Assembly (NCBI RefSeq): GCF_030254645.1
Contig: NZ_CP116346.1
Location: 1,096,001-1,160,000, forward strand
Direction of reading: 5' to 3'
Source: Paucibacter sediminis
GTDB lineage: Bacteria; Pseudomonadota; Gammaproteobacteria; Burkholderiales; Burkholderiaceae_C
Length of the DNA: 64,000 nucleotides
In this document: positions 22,031 through 33,346 of the stretch, piece by piece
Layout of the letters: each line of letters starts with the position of its first letter
Numbering within the stretch: the first letter of the stretch is position 1
Notes under the pieces: generated by a model
Database searches by the model: none
What the model was told of the DNA's origin: nothing
Seen by the model: only the letters and a program-made list of their open reading frames with translations
Translations under genes and position numbers: made by a program

Positions 22031-23001
22031 GATTTGAAATGGTCGAAGGAGGACAGCGCCAGCGGCAAGACCTGGCCCTGGGCGTCGAACAGGCGCAAGC
22101 CCGGCTCGGCCTCGATGCGGCCGATGCGGGTGACGGGGGTGGCGGCCAGGGCGGCCGCCGCGGCCACCTCGACGCGCCGCGCGGCCGGCGCGGTGAACAC
22201 GAGTTCGTAGTCGTCACCGCCGCTGAGCGTGCACAGGCGCTGCAGGGCCAGGTCTTGCGCGGCCAGGGTCGCGCTGCGCGGCAGCGCATCCGCCTCCAAG
22301 CGGGCGCCGACGCCGGAGCGCGCCAGAATATGGCCCAGATCGCCGCACAGGCCGTCCGACACATCGATGGCGCTGCTGGCGAGGCCGCGCAGCGCCTGGC
22401 CCAGGGCCACGCGCGGCTGCGGCAATTCCATCGCGCGGCGCACGCTTTCAAACGCATCGCCCGCCAGCCGCACCGTGCCGCGGAACAGCTCCAGAGCCAG
22501 GCGCGCATCGCCCAGCGTGGTGCCGGAGACATAGATGTCGTCGCCCAGCTGCGCGCCGCTGCGCAGCAAGGCCTGGCCGCGCGGCACCTCGCCCATCACC
22601 GTGATACAGATGTTCAGCGGCCCGGCCGTCGTGTCGCCTCCCACCAGGGCAATGCCATGCGCCTGCGCCAGCGCGAACAGCCCGCGCGCAAAGCCGGCGA
22701 GAAACGCCTCGTCGGCGCGTGGCAGGCTCAAGGCCAGGGTGAAGGCACGCGGCGTGGCGCCGCAGGCCGCCAGATCGCTCAGATTCACCGCCAGCGCCTT
22801 GTGCCCCAGGCGCTCCGGTGCCACCGTGGAGAGGAAATGCCGCCCTTCCACCAGCATGTCGCTGGACACCAGCCACTGCATGCCCGGCGTCGGATTGATG
22901 ACCGCACAGTCATCGCCAATGCCCACCGGCACCTCATCACCCGCCGCCAGCCGGCCCTGGCCCTCAAGAAAGAAGCGCTGGATCAGATCGAATTCACCCA
23001 T
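22027..23001 (-). CDS. thiL: Thiamine-monophosphate kinase
   Basis: Protein of 324 residues starting MGEFDLIQRFF at 23001. ATP-dependent last step to thiamine pyrophosphate. N-terminal GEFDLI motif, the metal/ATP region VGIGDDCAVI, the LVSSDMLVEGRHF loop, GGDTTAGP and the C-terminal DVSDGLCGDLGHI are all present. An in-frame start further upstream (23112) is not used by the family. Divergent from the D,D-carboxypeptidase gene. Confidence 0.95.
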   Translation of the reverse strand: MGEFDLIQRFFLEGQGRLAAGDEVPVGIGDDCAVINPTPGMQWLVSSDMLVEGRHFLSTVAPERLGHKALAVNLSDLAACGATPRAFTLALSLPRADEAFLAGFARGLFALAQAHGIALVGGDTTAGPLNICITVMGEVPRGQALLRSGAQLGDDIYVSGTTLGDARLALELFRGTVRLAGDAFESVRRAMELPQPRVALGQALRGLASSAIDVSDGLCGDLGHILARSGVGARLEADALPRSATLAAQDLALQRLCTLSGGDDYELVFTAPAARRVEVAAAAALAATPVTRIGRIEAEPGLRLFDAQGQVLPLALSSFDHFKS

Positions 23002-23062
23002 GGGGGGGATTGTGTCAGGGGTGCGGGGGGCGGCGACGGAACCGGTGGCAGCAATAGGCTGA

Positions 23063-23090
23063 TCTGAGTCGCTCGCGGTCCAGTGCCTGA
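23063..23090. repeat. 28-bp direct repeat, copy A (before the carboxypeptidase gene)
   Basis: The sequence TCTGAGTCGCTCGCGG continuing to 23090 recurs at 24538-24565 in the same orientation with two C/T differences (26 of 28 identical). The two copies bracket the D,D-carboxypeptidase gene, about 1.47 kb apart. Neighbouring sequence outside the repeat is not similar. Confidence 0.85.
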
Positions 23091-23223
23091 ACTGCAGCAA
23101 GCGCCACCACAATCGGCAGAGTCACTCCATTGGCACAATGCCCCATCTGGCCGCATTGCGCCCCGTGCCGTTGCCAGCCCTTTCATGCTCCCAGCCGTCG
23201 CCCTTTTGAAAAAGCAGCTCTCG

Positions 23224-24474
23224 ATGATTCCCCGCTTCCACTCCGCCTTCCCGCTTCCCGTCGTGCTTGCCAGCGCCTTCTTGGTCGCAGCGCACACGAC
23301 GGCCCTCAGCGCCCCGCACGCCAAGCCGCGCGCCGCCGCGCACAAGCCAAAGGCCGCTGCCCCCGCCGAGCCCGCGATGACCACCGACGCCAACGGGCAG
23401 TCGGTGCCGGTCCTCGCCAACAAGGCCTGGGTGCTGATGGATTTCAATACCGGACAGCTGCTGGCCTCGTCGAACCCGGACGAGCCGCTGCCGCCGGCGT
23501 CCTTGACCAAGATGATGACCAGCTACCTAGTCGAGCAGGCGCTCAAGAGCGGCAAGGTCAAGCCCAACGATCCGGTCACCATGAGCCTCAGCGCCTGGTG
23601 CCGCGGTGGCAAGGAGGGTGACAGCTGCATGTTCGTGCCGCTCAACGCGCAGGCGTCCCTGATGGACATGCTGCGCGGCGTGGTCATCGCCAGCGGCAAC
23701 GACGCCTCCAAGGCCTTGGCAGAGCACATCGGCGGCTCCGAGCCCGGCTTCGTGGCGATGATGAACACCGAGGCGAAGAAGCTGGGCATGAGCAAGACCC
23801 AATTCGCGAATTCGGCCGGCCTGCCCGACCCCAACAACAAGGCATCGGCACGCGACCTGGCCGTGCTGGCCGCCGCCATCATCCGCAACAGCGCCGAGTA
23901 CTACCCCATCTATGCCGAGCGGCAGTTCAGCTACAACGGCATCAAGCAAGGCAACCGCAATGCGCTGCTGTACACCGACCCCACGGTCGACGGACTCAAG
24001 ACCGGGCACACCGACGAAGCGGGCTACTGCCTGACCGCATCGGCCAAGCGCAACGGCATGCGCCTGATCTCGGTCATCATGAATGCCGACAGCAAGCAGG
24101 CCCGCGCCGACCAGACGCGCGTGCTGTTCAACTGGGGCTACGCGAACTTCGAGGAAGCGACACCCGCACAGGCAGGCGCGACGCTCGCCAGCGCCAAGGT
24201 CACCTACGGCGTGGCGCCCACCGTCAATGCAGGCCTTGCACAGCCCTGGACGCTGGTGGTTCCCAAGGGCCAGGCGGCCGCAGTCAAGACGGCCATCACG
24301 CTGAATCCGGCAGTCGAAGCGCCGATCGCCAAGGGCGCCGTGATCGGCAAGATCGTCGCCACGGCCAACGGAAAGCAACTCGGCGAGGCCCCCGTCGTCG
24401 CGCTCGCTGACATGGAGCGCGCAGGCTTCTTCGAGCGTTTGCGTCAGCGCGTTGTCGGCTGGTTCTCGAAGTAA
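23224..24474 (+). CDS. dacA: D-alanyl-D-alanine carboxypeptidase (S11, PBP5/6-like)
   Basis: Protein of 416 residues from the ATG at 23224, which gives a good signal peptide (HSAFPLPVVLASAFLVAAHTTALSA). The penicillin-binding core has Ser93 in PPASLTKMM (SxxK), an SGN motif (VIASGNDASK) and a KTG motif (GLKTGHTDEAG). The protein trims the terminal D-Ala of peptidoglycan pentapeptides. A C-terminal beta domain and an amphipathic end (FFERLRQRVVGWFSK) match the membrane-anchoring helix of PBP5/6. An in-frame ATG upstream (23185) would lengthen the N-terminus. The gene is flanked by 28-bp direct repeats, hinting that this segment was inserted or duplicated as a unit. Confidence 0.92.
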   Translation: MIPRFHSAFPLPVVLASAFLVAAHTTALSAPHAKPRAAAHKPKAAAPAEPAMTTDANGQSVPVLANKAWVLMDFNTGQLLASSNPDEPLPPASLTKMMTSYLVEQALKSGKVKPNDPVTMSLSAWCRGGKEGDSCMFVPLNAQASLMDMLRGVVIASGNDASKALAEHIGGSEPGFVAMMNTEAKKLGMSKTQFANSAGLPDPNNKASARDLAVLAAAIIRNSAEYYPIYAERQFSYNGIKQGNRNALLYTDPTVDGLKTGHTDEAGYCLTASAKRNGMRLISVIMNADSKQARADQTRVLFNWGYANFEEATPAQAGATLASAKVTYGVAPTVNAGLAQPWTLVVPKGQAAAVKTAITLNPAVEAPIAKGAVIGKIVATANGKQLGEAPVVALADMERAGFFERLRQRVVGWFSK

Positions 24475-24537
24475 GGCAGCTGGTGAGCATCGACGTCGAG
24501 CTATCGCTGTCAAGTGCGACCGGCGCCCACCAACTGG

Positions 24538-24565
24538 TCTGAGTCGTTCGCGGTTCAGTGCCTGA
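24538..24565. repeat. 28-bp direct repeat, copy B (after the carboxypeptidase gene)
   Basis: Second copy of the repeat at 23063-23090, differing at two pyrimidine positions. It lies 63 bases after the carboxypeptidase stop, in a 220-bp non-coding stretch before the convergent GST gene. Confidence 0.85.
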
Positions 24566-24694
24566 GCGACCGCGCCAGCCAAGACCAGCCATTCAGCGCC
24601 GCTGGCGTGACAGGCTCAATTCGCTGCGAAGCAGTCGTCGTGCTTGCCAGCCCAGCCGACTAGATTGGGTCGATGGCGGACAGCCAGGGCAGGG

Positions 24695-25384
24695 CTAGAG
24701 CGGCGGGAAGGGATTCACGCCATCCGTGGGCAACTTGTGCATGCAGGCAACGAACAGCGGGTTGACGAGCCATCCATCGAGCCACTGCCGTACCGATGGC
24801 AAGTCCAGCCTCGCAAACCATCCCGGCTCCACAGCGGCGAACTGGCGAACGAAGGGCAGCACGGCCAAGTCGGTGGCGCACGGCGTTGCCCCTCCCAGGT
24901 AGGACGCCTTGTGCAGCCGTGCCTCAAGCGGTTCTAGAAGCACTCCCAGTGCCCTGTCGCGGTGTTCGTCTGGAGTGAGCATCTCATTTGCGTACCGTTG
25001 GGGGTACTTCCAGCGGTCCAGGTGACGCTTGAAATCGCCGTCATTTCGCTGCACAAGGTCAAGGTTTGCAGGCGACTGCGCCCTCGCCCACCAACCCTGT
25101 GCATCGGGTGCTGCCAGCGCCCAGCGCATGATGTCCCAACTCTCCTCGATCACGCTGCCATCGGGCAAGTGCAGCACCGGCACCGTAGCTTTGGAAGACA
25201 AGGCCAGCAAGCTTGCCGGCTTGTCGCGCAAGCTGACCTCCGCTGCCTCGAAGACCTGTCCAGCTTGCAGCAACGCCATTCGAGCGCGCATCGCATAGGG
25301 GCAGCGGCGAAAGGTGTAGAGCCGAGGCAAGAGCGGGCCTGAGGCGCAGAGAGGTGCCCGCGGCGTCAGCGTCGATGGGTGCAT
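24695..25384 (-). CDS. Glutathione S-transferase family protein
   Basis: Protein of 229 residues. N-terminal thioredoxin-like domain with the active-site pattern FRRCPYAMRARMAL, the cis-proline region ATVPVLHLPDGSVIEESWDIMRW and an all-helical C-terminal domain (DLAVLPFVRQFA). The CPYAMRAR motif is that of the YfcG/GrxB-like omega-type group with a cysteine, suggesting glutathione-dependent thiol reduction rather than conjugation. A GTG at 25423 would give a longer protein overlapping the greB-like gene; the ATG at 25384 is chosen. Same strand as, and just downstream of, the GreA/B-like gene. Confidence 0.85.
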   Translation of the reverse strand: MHPSTLTPRAPLCASGPLLPRLYTFRRCPYAMRARMALLQAGQVFEAAEVSLRDKPASLLALSSKATVPVLHLPDGSVIEESWDIMRWALAAPDAQGWWARAQSPANLDLVQRNDGDFKRHLDRWKYPQRYANEMLTPDEHRDRALGVLLEPLEARLHKASYLGGATPCATDLAVLPFVRQFAAVEPGWFARLDLPSVRQWLDGWLVNPLFVACMHKLPTDGVNPFPPL

Positions 25385-25410
25385 GGGTGTGGCGTGAACT
25401 TGCTGGCGGC

Positions 25411-25893
25411 TCAATGAACCCACAGCACCTCGAACTGCTGTCGGATGGGCGCCCCCTCTATTGACACCTCATCACCCTCGTATTTGCCCAACATGGCCTT
25501 GCCCAGGGGGGCTTCGCTGCTAATGACCTGAACGACCTGAGTGCCATTGACCAACTTCATGCTGCCTCCAGCCGGGCCGAGAAGGAACTGTTGCTGCTTG
25601 TCGTCGGCATCGACGAGGCAAACCAGCGCGCCAACCTGAATGCCTTTGTCGACATCGTAGGCACATGGACGGAATTGGCGCCAATTGGCCATCGCCTGGC
25701 GGATGGCTTCGGCGCGACGAGCTTGGCCGGCGGCCAGATAGGCAGCTTCAAGACCGAGCGTGTCGTACTTGTTCTCGGCGATGTTCTCTTCGTGTGTTGC
25801 CGTTTCATGCGCCACCCGCGCGGCCTCGTCGGCTTGCAGCAGGTCTTCGGCAAGCCGCTCCAGAACCTGCTGTTGCAGCAAGAATTTATCCAT
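25411..25893 (-). CDS. GreA/GreB-family transcription elongation factor
   Basis: Protein of 160 residues starting MDKFLLQQ. The N-terminal half is a coiled coil with the pattern EENIAENKYDTLGLEAAYLA, and the C-terminal half is the FKBP-like GreA_GreB domain ending in GKAMLGKYEGDEVSI. Gre factors insert the coiled coil into the RNA polymerase secondary channel to stimulate cleavage of backtracked RNA. The tip sequence differs from classic GreA/GreB, so it belongs to a shorter divergent Gre subgroup that could also act as an inhibitor or stress factor. It stands in an accessory-looking block. Confidence 0.8.
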   Translation of the reverse strand: MDKFLLQQQVLERLAEDLLQADEAARVAHETATHEENIAENKYDTLGLEAAYLAAGQARRAEAIRQAMANWRQFRPCAYDVDKGIQVGALVCLVDADDKQQQFLLGPAGGSMKLVNGTQVVQVISSEAPLGKAMLGKYEGDEVSIEGAPIRQQFEVLWVH

Positions 25894-26085
25894 GATTGAA
25901 GGTCGGCATCTCAAACAAGCGCGGCGCTTGATTATGAAGGGCCTCACCAGATCTCTACGCTGCTGTGAATGACTCAGTTCAGCCTAGAACTGTCTCCTGC
26001 ATCGGATGGGCGAACTTCCACTCCTGGCCGGGAGCGGTCCCTATGTAACAGTCAGATGACTGAGCACACCCGCTGCATCCCCGCC

Positions 26086-26646
26086 CTATCCCACCACCCT
26101 CACATACTCCTCGTCATCCATCACCACCCCCCGGATCACATCGTTGCCCGGCAGGATGCGTGTGAACTGAAAACCAATTCTCTGCAGCAGCCGCCCCGAG
26201 GCCTGGTTGCCTACGGTCACGGTGGCGACAAAGCGGCGCACGCCTCGCGCCGTTAGCTTCTCAATCGCCGCTGCGGCGGCTTCGCTGGCGTAGCCCTGGC
26301 CCCAGTAGCGGCTGAAAAAATAGAAACCGAAATTGCTGGCCTCCAGTCCGTCGGTGATCTCGGCATCGACGCGGCCGAGGTAGTGGCCATCGGACTTGCG
26401 GCGCACCGCCCAGATGGGCCATGCGAACTGGGCGTCGGGGTCCATGCGGCTGTGCTCGATGCGCTGCCAATACGCGCGCAAGGCCTCCAGGCTGGCCGGC
26501 TTGGCCATGGAGATCCAGCGGTACAGGGCCTCGTCGTCCTGCAGCGGCTGGAAGAACGCATCAGCATGGCGCGCGCACAGCGGCTCCAGCAGGAGCCGGG
26601 GCGTTTCGATGGCGGCTGCCAGTTGGGCGGCGATCTCGGGCTGCAT
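26086..26646 (-). CDS. GNAT-family N-acetyltransferase (RimJ/RimL-like)
   Basis: Protein of 186 residues starting MQPEIAAQLAAA. Pattern of the RimJ/RimL-type group: ETPRLLLEPLCARHADAFF at the start, FYFFSRYWGQGYASEAAAAAI (acetyl-CoA loop, Q/RxxGxG/A type) and VTVGNQASGRLLQRIGFQF near the end. The acceptor (protein N-terminus, amino acid or drug) cannot be told. Divergent from the M16 peptidase. Confidence 0.85.
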   Translation of the reverse strand: MQPEIAAQLAAAIETPRLLLEPLCARHADAFFQPLQDDEALYRWISMAKPASLEALRAYWQRIEHSRMDPDAQFAWPIWAVRRKSDGHYLGRVDAEITDGLEASNFGFYFFSRYWGQGYASEAAAAAIEKLTARGVRRFVATVTVGNQASGRLLQRIGFQFTRILPGNDVIRGVVMDDEEYVRVVG

Positions 26647-26768
26647 GAGAAAGGAAGGAAGGCCTGGTTGCAGGCTGCGGTGATGCGATAGATCAGCAGC
26701 CTGGGACTGTAAGGCAGGCCAAGTTCCGCACATGGGCGACACTGGGCATTTGATCTCCCAGCACAGTC

Positions 26769-28091
26769 TTGGACCACGCCCCCATTTCCGCCGCCCCGCC
26801 CGCCAGCCTGGCCACCCTGGCCAATGGCCTGCGCACCGTCACCATCCCCATGCCCTGGCGCGAGACGCTGAGCCTGAGCGTCTTCATCCGCACCGGCAGC
26901 CTGCACGAGAGCGCGCGGCTGAACGGCATCAGCCATGTGGTGGAGCATATGGCCTTCAAGGGCACAGCCAACCGCGACTGCCAGCGCATCAATCTCGATG
27001 CCGAGGCGCTGGGCGCCGAGGTCAATGCCCACACCGACAAGGACCACACCGCCTTTCATATCGAGGGCCTGCCGGGCGATCTGCCGGCCTTTGTGGAGTG
27101 GCTGGCCGATATCGTGCTGAACAGCAGCTTCCCCGCCGATGAGCTGGAGCGCGAGCGGCGCGTGATCGAGCAGGAGTTCAGCGAGTTCGAGGACGACCCG
27201 GGCAGCGTGGCCTTCCTGCTGCTGGACCGTGCCTGCTACGGGCCGGGCCATGCGGCGGGCCGGCCCATCATCGGCACGCGCGCCAATATCCAGCGCTTAG
27301 GCCGCGCGGACTTGCTGGCCTATGCCCGGGCCCAGTACACCGCCTGCAATGTGGTGGTGGCGGCGGCCGGGCCGGTGGATGCCGAGGCCTTCACGCGCCT
27401 GGTGGAGCAGGCTTTTGGCGCCATGCCCACGGGCCAGCCCAATGGCTTGAGCGCGCCGCGCTGGCAGGGCGGCCTGAAAACCCGGCGCATGGCCGGCAGC
27501 GGCCAGTGCCAGGTCTTGCTGGGCTTCGAGGCGCCGAGTCTGGGCGCCGCCGAGAGCACCGCGCACCTACCCCATGTGCTGGCCGCCGCGCTGCTGGGCG
27601 AGGGCATGAGCTCGCCGCTGCTGGACGAGATCCGCGAGCGCCGCGGCCTGGCCTACCACGTGGCCTGCTCGGCCGACATCCTGCCGCTCTACGGCCAGTT
27701 CCTGATCGAGGGGGCCACCGCGCCGGCTCAGGCCGAGGAGTACCTGCAGGCGGTGCATGCGCTGCTGCTGCGCCAGGCCCAGGGGCCGCTGGATGCGGTG
27801 GCGCTGGCGCGCGCACGCAAGCAGCTGCAGATGCGCGGCCTGCGCGCCCTGGAGCAGCCGGCGCGGCGCATGGAAGCGGCGGCACAGGAGCTGTTCCACT
27901 TCGGCCGGCTGCGTGCGCCGCAGGAGCTGATGGCGCAGCTGCAGGAGGTCTCGGCGGCACAGGTGCAGGCGGTGTTCGAGCAGCTGCTGCTGGGGCCGGA
28001 GCAACAGCCCGGCCGGCCGCGCCCGGCCATCGCCCTGGCCGGCAGCGTGCCGCAGCGCGTGCGGGCCTGCGCGCAAGCGCTGGTCGGCTGA
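26769..28091 (+). CDS. M16-family zinc metallopeptidase
   Basis: Protein of 440 residues. The inverted zinc motif HxxEH is intact (His56-Val-Val-Glu-His60, in GISHVVEHMAFKG), with the third ligand region VIEQEFSEFEDDPG, and a second inactive M16 half (residues 230-430, LRALEQPARRMEAA). It is the size of PqqL/MPP-beta-like processing peptidases; no signal peptide is visible, so it is probably cytoplasmic. The start is inferred as TTG at 26769 because no ATG or GTG gives a complete N-terminal strand (ATLANGLRTVTI); no clear Shine-Dalgarno precedes it. Confidence 0.85.
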   Translation: MDHAPISAAPPASLATLANGLRTVTIPMPWRETLSLSVFIRTGSLHESARLNGISHVVEHMAFKGTANRDCQRINLDAEALGAEVNAHTDKDHTAFHIEGLPGDLPAFVEWLADIVLNSSFPADELERERRVIEQEFSEFEDDPGSVAFLLLDRACYGPGHAAGRPIIGTRANIQRLGRADLLAYARAQYTACNVVVAAAGPVDAEAFTRLVEQAFGAMPTGQPNGLSAPRWQGGLKTRRMAGSGQCQVLLGFEAPSLGAAESTAHLPHVLAAALLGEGMSSPLLDEIRERRGLAYHVACSADILPLYGQFLIEGATAPAQAEEYLQAVHALLLRQAQGPLDAVALARARKQLQMRGLRALEQPARRMEAAAQELFHFGRLRAPQELMAQLQEVSAAQVQAVFEQLLLGPEQQPGRPRPAIALAGSVPQRVRACAQALVG

Positions 28092-28096
28092 GCGGC

Positions 28097-28738
28097 TCAG
28101 CCGTCGCGCAGCATGTTGGAGAGTTCTACCGCCGACTTGACGTCCATCTTCTCGAACACGCGCGCCCGGTGCACCTCCACCGTGCGCACGCTGATGTTGA
28201 GCTGATCGGCGATCAGCTTGTTGGGCAGGCCCTGAATCACCAGCTGCATGACTTCGCGCTCGCGCTCCGTCAGCTCGGCCATGCGGTGCGCCAGCGCGCC
28301 CTGGGCCGAGCGCGCGGCGATCGCCTTGGCGCTCTCGGCCAGCGCCAGCTCGACGCGGTCGACCAGGGCGTTGTCGGAGAACGGTTTCTCGAAGAAGTCG
28401 AAGGCGCCGCGCTTCACCGCGGCGACCGCCGTCGGCACGTCGCCATGGCCGGTCAGGAAGATCACCGGCAGCGACGCTGCCAGGCCGCGCTCGATCAGCC
28501 GCTCGAACAGGGCGATGCCGCTCAGGCCGGGCATGCGCACGTCCAGCAGCAGGCAGCTGGGCGCGTCGGGCCAGCCCTCGCCGCGGCGCGGCAGCGCGTC
28601 CAGCATGGCCTCAAAGGCCTCGGCGCTGGCATAGCCCTCCGACAGCAGGCGGCGCGAGCGCAGCAGCCAGGCCAGGCCGTCGCGCACCACCTCCTCGTCG
28701 TCCACCAGATAGACCATGGGCAAGGCGACTCGGTTCAT
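28097..28738 (-). CDS. FixJ-family response regulator (DctR-like)
   Basis: Protein of 213 residues. N-terminal receiver with phospho-acceptor Asp66 (CLLLDVRMPG), the switch threonine in VIFLTGHGDVPT and Lys in FFEKPF, then a LuxR-type helix-turn-helix (LTEREREVMQLVIQGLPNKLIADQLNISVRTVEVHRARVFEKM). It is encoded with the histidine kinase 28735-30819 (start and stop overlap by three bases), so they form one two-component system. Architecture and the divergent malic enzyme gene suggest a DctSR-type C4-dicarboxylate system; that function is inferred. Confidence 0.92.
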   Translation of the reverse strand: MNRVALPMVYLVDDEEVVRDGLAWLLRSRRLLSEGYASAEAFEAMLDALPRRGEGWPDAPSCLLLDVRMPGLSGIALFERLIERGLAASLPVIFLTGHGDVPTAVAAVKRGAFDFFEKPFSDNALVDRVELALAESAKAIAARSAQGALAHRMAELTEREREVMQLVIQGLPNKLIADQLNISVRTVEVHRARVFEKMDVKSAVELSNMLRDG

Positions 28739-30819
28739 GCTTGGATCCCTCCTTCATCGGTGGGCGATGCTAACGCGGCACGCTCAGCGCTTGGCAAGGT
28801 GAAGCGGAACTCGGTGCCGGCGGGCAGGCCGGCGGCGGCCTCGGTGCGGGTTTCGAAGTCCATCGCGCCGCCATGCTGCTCGATCACGGTGCGGCACAGG
28901 CTCAGGCCCAGGCCCATGCCCTCGCTGCGCGTGGTGAAGAAGGGCGTGAAGAGCTGCTTGGCGATGGCGGGCGCGATGCCGGGCCCGCGGTCGCTCACCG
29001 CGATGCTGACCCAGCGCTGCTGCAGCTGGCGCACGCGCAGGGTCAGCACGCGCTCGGCCGGCGGGGTGGGGCCGTCCATCGCCTGGATGCCGTTGCGGGT
29101 GAGGTTGAGCAGCACCTGCTCGACCATGGTGCGGTCGCAGCACACGCGCGGCGCGGGATGCGGCAGGTCGAGCTCGATGCGGGTGCCGCTCTTGCGCGCC
29201 TGCAGGCTCACCAGCGGCAGCACCGCGTCGATCAGCTCGTCCACCGCGATCGGCTCGCGTGCCTGCTCGCGGCGGCGCACGAAGTCGTGCACGCTCTTGA
29301 TGACGCGGCCGGCGCGCGCCGCCTGTTCGGCGATGCGGGTGACGGCCTGGCGCACCATGTCGGGCGTCTGCGGATCGGCGGCCTCGTGGGTCAGCAGGTT
29401 GAGCGAGGCGGTGGCATAGCTGGAGATGGCGGAGAGCGGCTGGTTCAGCTCGTGGCTCAGCAGCGAGGCCATCTCGCCCACGGTGGCCAGGCGGGCGGTG
29501 GCCTGCAGGCGGTCCTGCTGCTGGCGCGAAAGCTCCTCGACGCGGCGCTGCGCGCTCACGTCCAGCACCGCGCTCATCCAGCCGGTCTGCTGGCCCTCGG
29601 CGTTCAGCAGCGGCGCCTCGAAGATCAGCACTGGGAAGCGCTCGCCGCTACGGCGCATGAACACCGTCTCGAAGCCCTGGCGCGGGTCCAGGCCCGCCTC
29701 CATGCGGGCGCTGCGGTCGCGATGGCGGCGCTGGTATTCCTCGACGAATTCCGGCGGCCAGTAGGGCGGCACCGATTGCCCCAGCAAGGCCTCGGCGGGG
29801 AAGCCGACGATGGCGCAGAAGGCCGGGTTCACATAGGTGATGATGCCGGCCATGTCGCGCGCGCGCAGGCCGGTGATGAGCGAGTTCTCCATCGCCTGGC
29901 GAAACGCCAGCGATTCGGCCAGCGCATGCTCGGCAAAGGCGCGCCGCCGCACGTCGCGCGCCAGCAGCAGCACCACGGCGAACAGGGCCAGCGAGAGCCC
30001 CAGCACCAGGGCGGTGGCGAGGTTGGGGATCAGCTTGGGCTGGCCGGCGGCACTGTCCACGCGCAGCTGCAGGCTCAGGCCGGCGAGGTCGACCACGCGC
30101 TCGGCCTGGTAGTAGCCGGCACCGCGCGTGAGGCCGACGCGCGCCAGCCGCGTGCCATCGCCCTCCACGAAGCTGAGCTCATGGTGGCGTGCATGCTCGC
30201 TGGTGGTGGCCTCGTCGAGCAGCTGGCGCAGCCCCAGGGTGGCGACGACATAGGCCTGGGGCTGGCCGGCGCGCAGCTGGGGCAGGCACAGGTCCACCAC
30301 CTCCAGGCCCTCGCCGCCCGCCAGTGGCACGAAGTAGGAGCGCGAGAACAGCGGCGTGCCCTGGCGCAGCGCGGCCGCGCAGGCCAGCTCGGTCTCGAGC
30401 TGCATCTGATCGCGCGAGAGCTGGGCAAACAGCGGCGTGACGAAGGGCGACTCGACCGCGGTCTGCACCTGGCGGCGCGCATCGCGGTACTCGATGCGCA
30501 GCACCGGCCGGTTGAAGCGCAGCAGCTCGGCGGCCTCGCTGTGCCAGCGCGCGTCATGCACCTCGGCCCACAAGAGGGCCTGCAGGCTCTGCAGCTCGCG
30601 CCCGGCCAGCTGCTTGGCGCGCGCGGCGACCTCGGCCGCCACCTGATCCACCTGCTCCTGCGAGCGCGCTGCCTCGTAGCTAAGGGTGAGCGCCACCAGC
30701 AGCGATTGCGCCACCAGCAGCAGGCCCACCAGCGCCCCCCACAACAGGGCACGGCGCCAACGTCGCCTGAGCGCGGGGCTGGAAGAGTTGGCCGCGTCGG
30801 GCACGGGGTGAGGCGTCAT
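28735..30819 (-). CDS. Membrane sensor histidine kinase with PAS domain (DctS-like)
   Basis: Protein of 694 residues. One membrane helix near residues 26-48 (LLWGALVGLLLVAQSLLVALTL), a large periplasmic sensor region, a second helix near 270-290 (LATALVLGLSLALFAVVLLL), a PAS domain (GIITYVNPAFCAIVGFPAEALLG) and a HisKA/ATPase core with His456 (LLSHELNQPLSAISSY), the N-box LNLTRNGIQAM and GMGLGLSL. The H-box SHELNQPL is typical of the DctS/FixL group. Its stop overlaps the regulator start. An upstream in-frame start (30957) is rejected in favour of the ATG at 30819, just before the hydrophobic segment. Confidence 0.9.
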   Translation of the reverse strand: MTPHPVPDAANSSSPALRRRWRRALLWGALVGLLLVAQSLLVALTLSYEAARSQEQVDQVAAEVAARAKQLAGRELQSLQALLWAEVHDARWHSEAAELLRFNRPVLRIEYRDARRQVQTAVESPFVTPLFAQLSRDQMQLETELACAAALRQGTPLFSRSYFVPLAGGEGLEVVDLCLPQLRAGQPQAYVVATLGLRQLLDEATTSEHARHHELSFVEGDGTRLARVGLTRGAGYYQAERVVDLAGLSLQLRVDSAAGQPKLIPNLATALVLGLSLALFAVVLLLARDVRRRAFAEHALAESLAFRQAMENSLITGLRARDMAGIITYVNPAFCAIVGFPAEALLGQSVPPYWPPEFVEEYQRRHRDRSARMEAGLDPRQGFETVFMRRSGERFPVLIFEAPLLNAEGQQTGWMSAVLDVSAQRRVEELSRQQQDRLQATARLATVGEMASLLSHELNQPLSAISSYATASLNLLTHEAADPQTPDMVRQAVTRIAEQAARAGRVIKSVHDFVRRREQAREPIAVDELIDAVLPLVSLQARKSGTRIELDLPHPAPRVCCDRTMVEQVLLNLTRNGIQAMDGPTPPAERVLTLRVRQLQQRWVSIAVSDRGPGIAPAIAKQLFTPFFTTRSEGMGLGLSLCRTVIEQHGGAMDFETRTEAAAGLPAGTEFRFTLPSAERAALASPTDEGGIQA

Positions 30820-30998
30820 GCGTGGGATCTGCGAGCTGCCGCACAGTATGCGAGCGGCATTGGCCGCGGGGATGCGCAGTTTCGCGTATGCCGGCGGGCG
30901 CGCCTGGCCCGACACTTGCAATGCACGATAGGCATGAGGGCGCAAGCTTCGCGCCAAGATGCACTCCTACAATCGTCGGCCAGTATCGAGACCACGCC

Positions 30999-33293
<2,295 letters not shown>

Positions 33294-33309
33294 TTTCAGC
33301 GCCTTATTC

Positions 33310-33346
33310 CGCCCAGTCTGCAGCCGCGCGGGCCGCAGACTGGGCG
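33310..33346. repeat. Perfect 12-bp inverted repeat after maeB
   Basis: CGCCCAGTCTGC (33310-33321) pairs perfectly with GCAGACTGGGCG (33335-33346), 17 bases after the maeB stop. It has a GC-rich loop and no U-tract, so it is a strong RNA hairpin that could protect the mRNA 3' end or assist termination, but not a classic intrinsic terminator. Confidence 0.6.
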
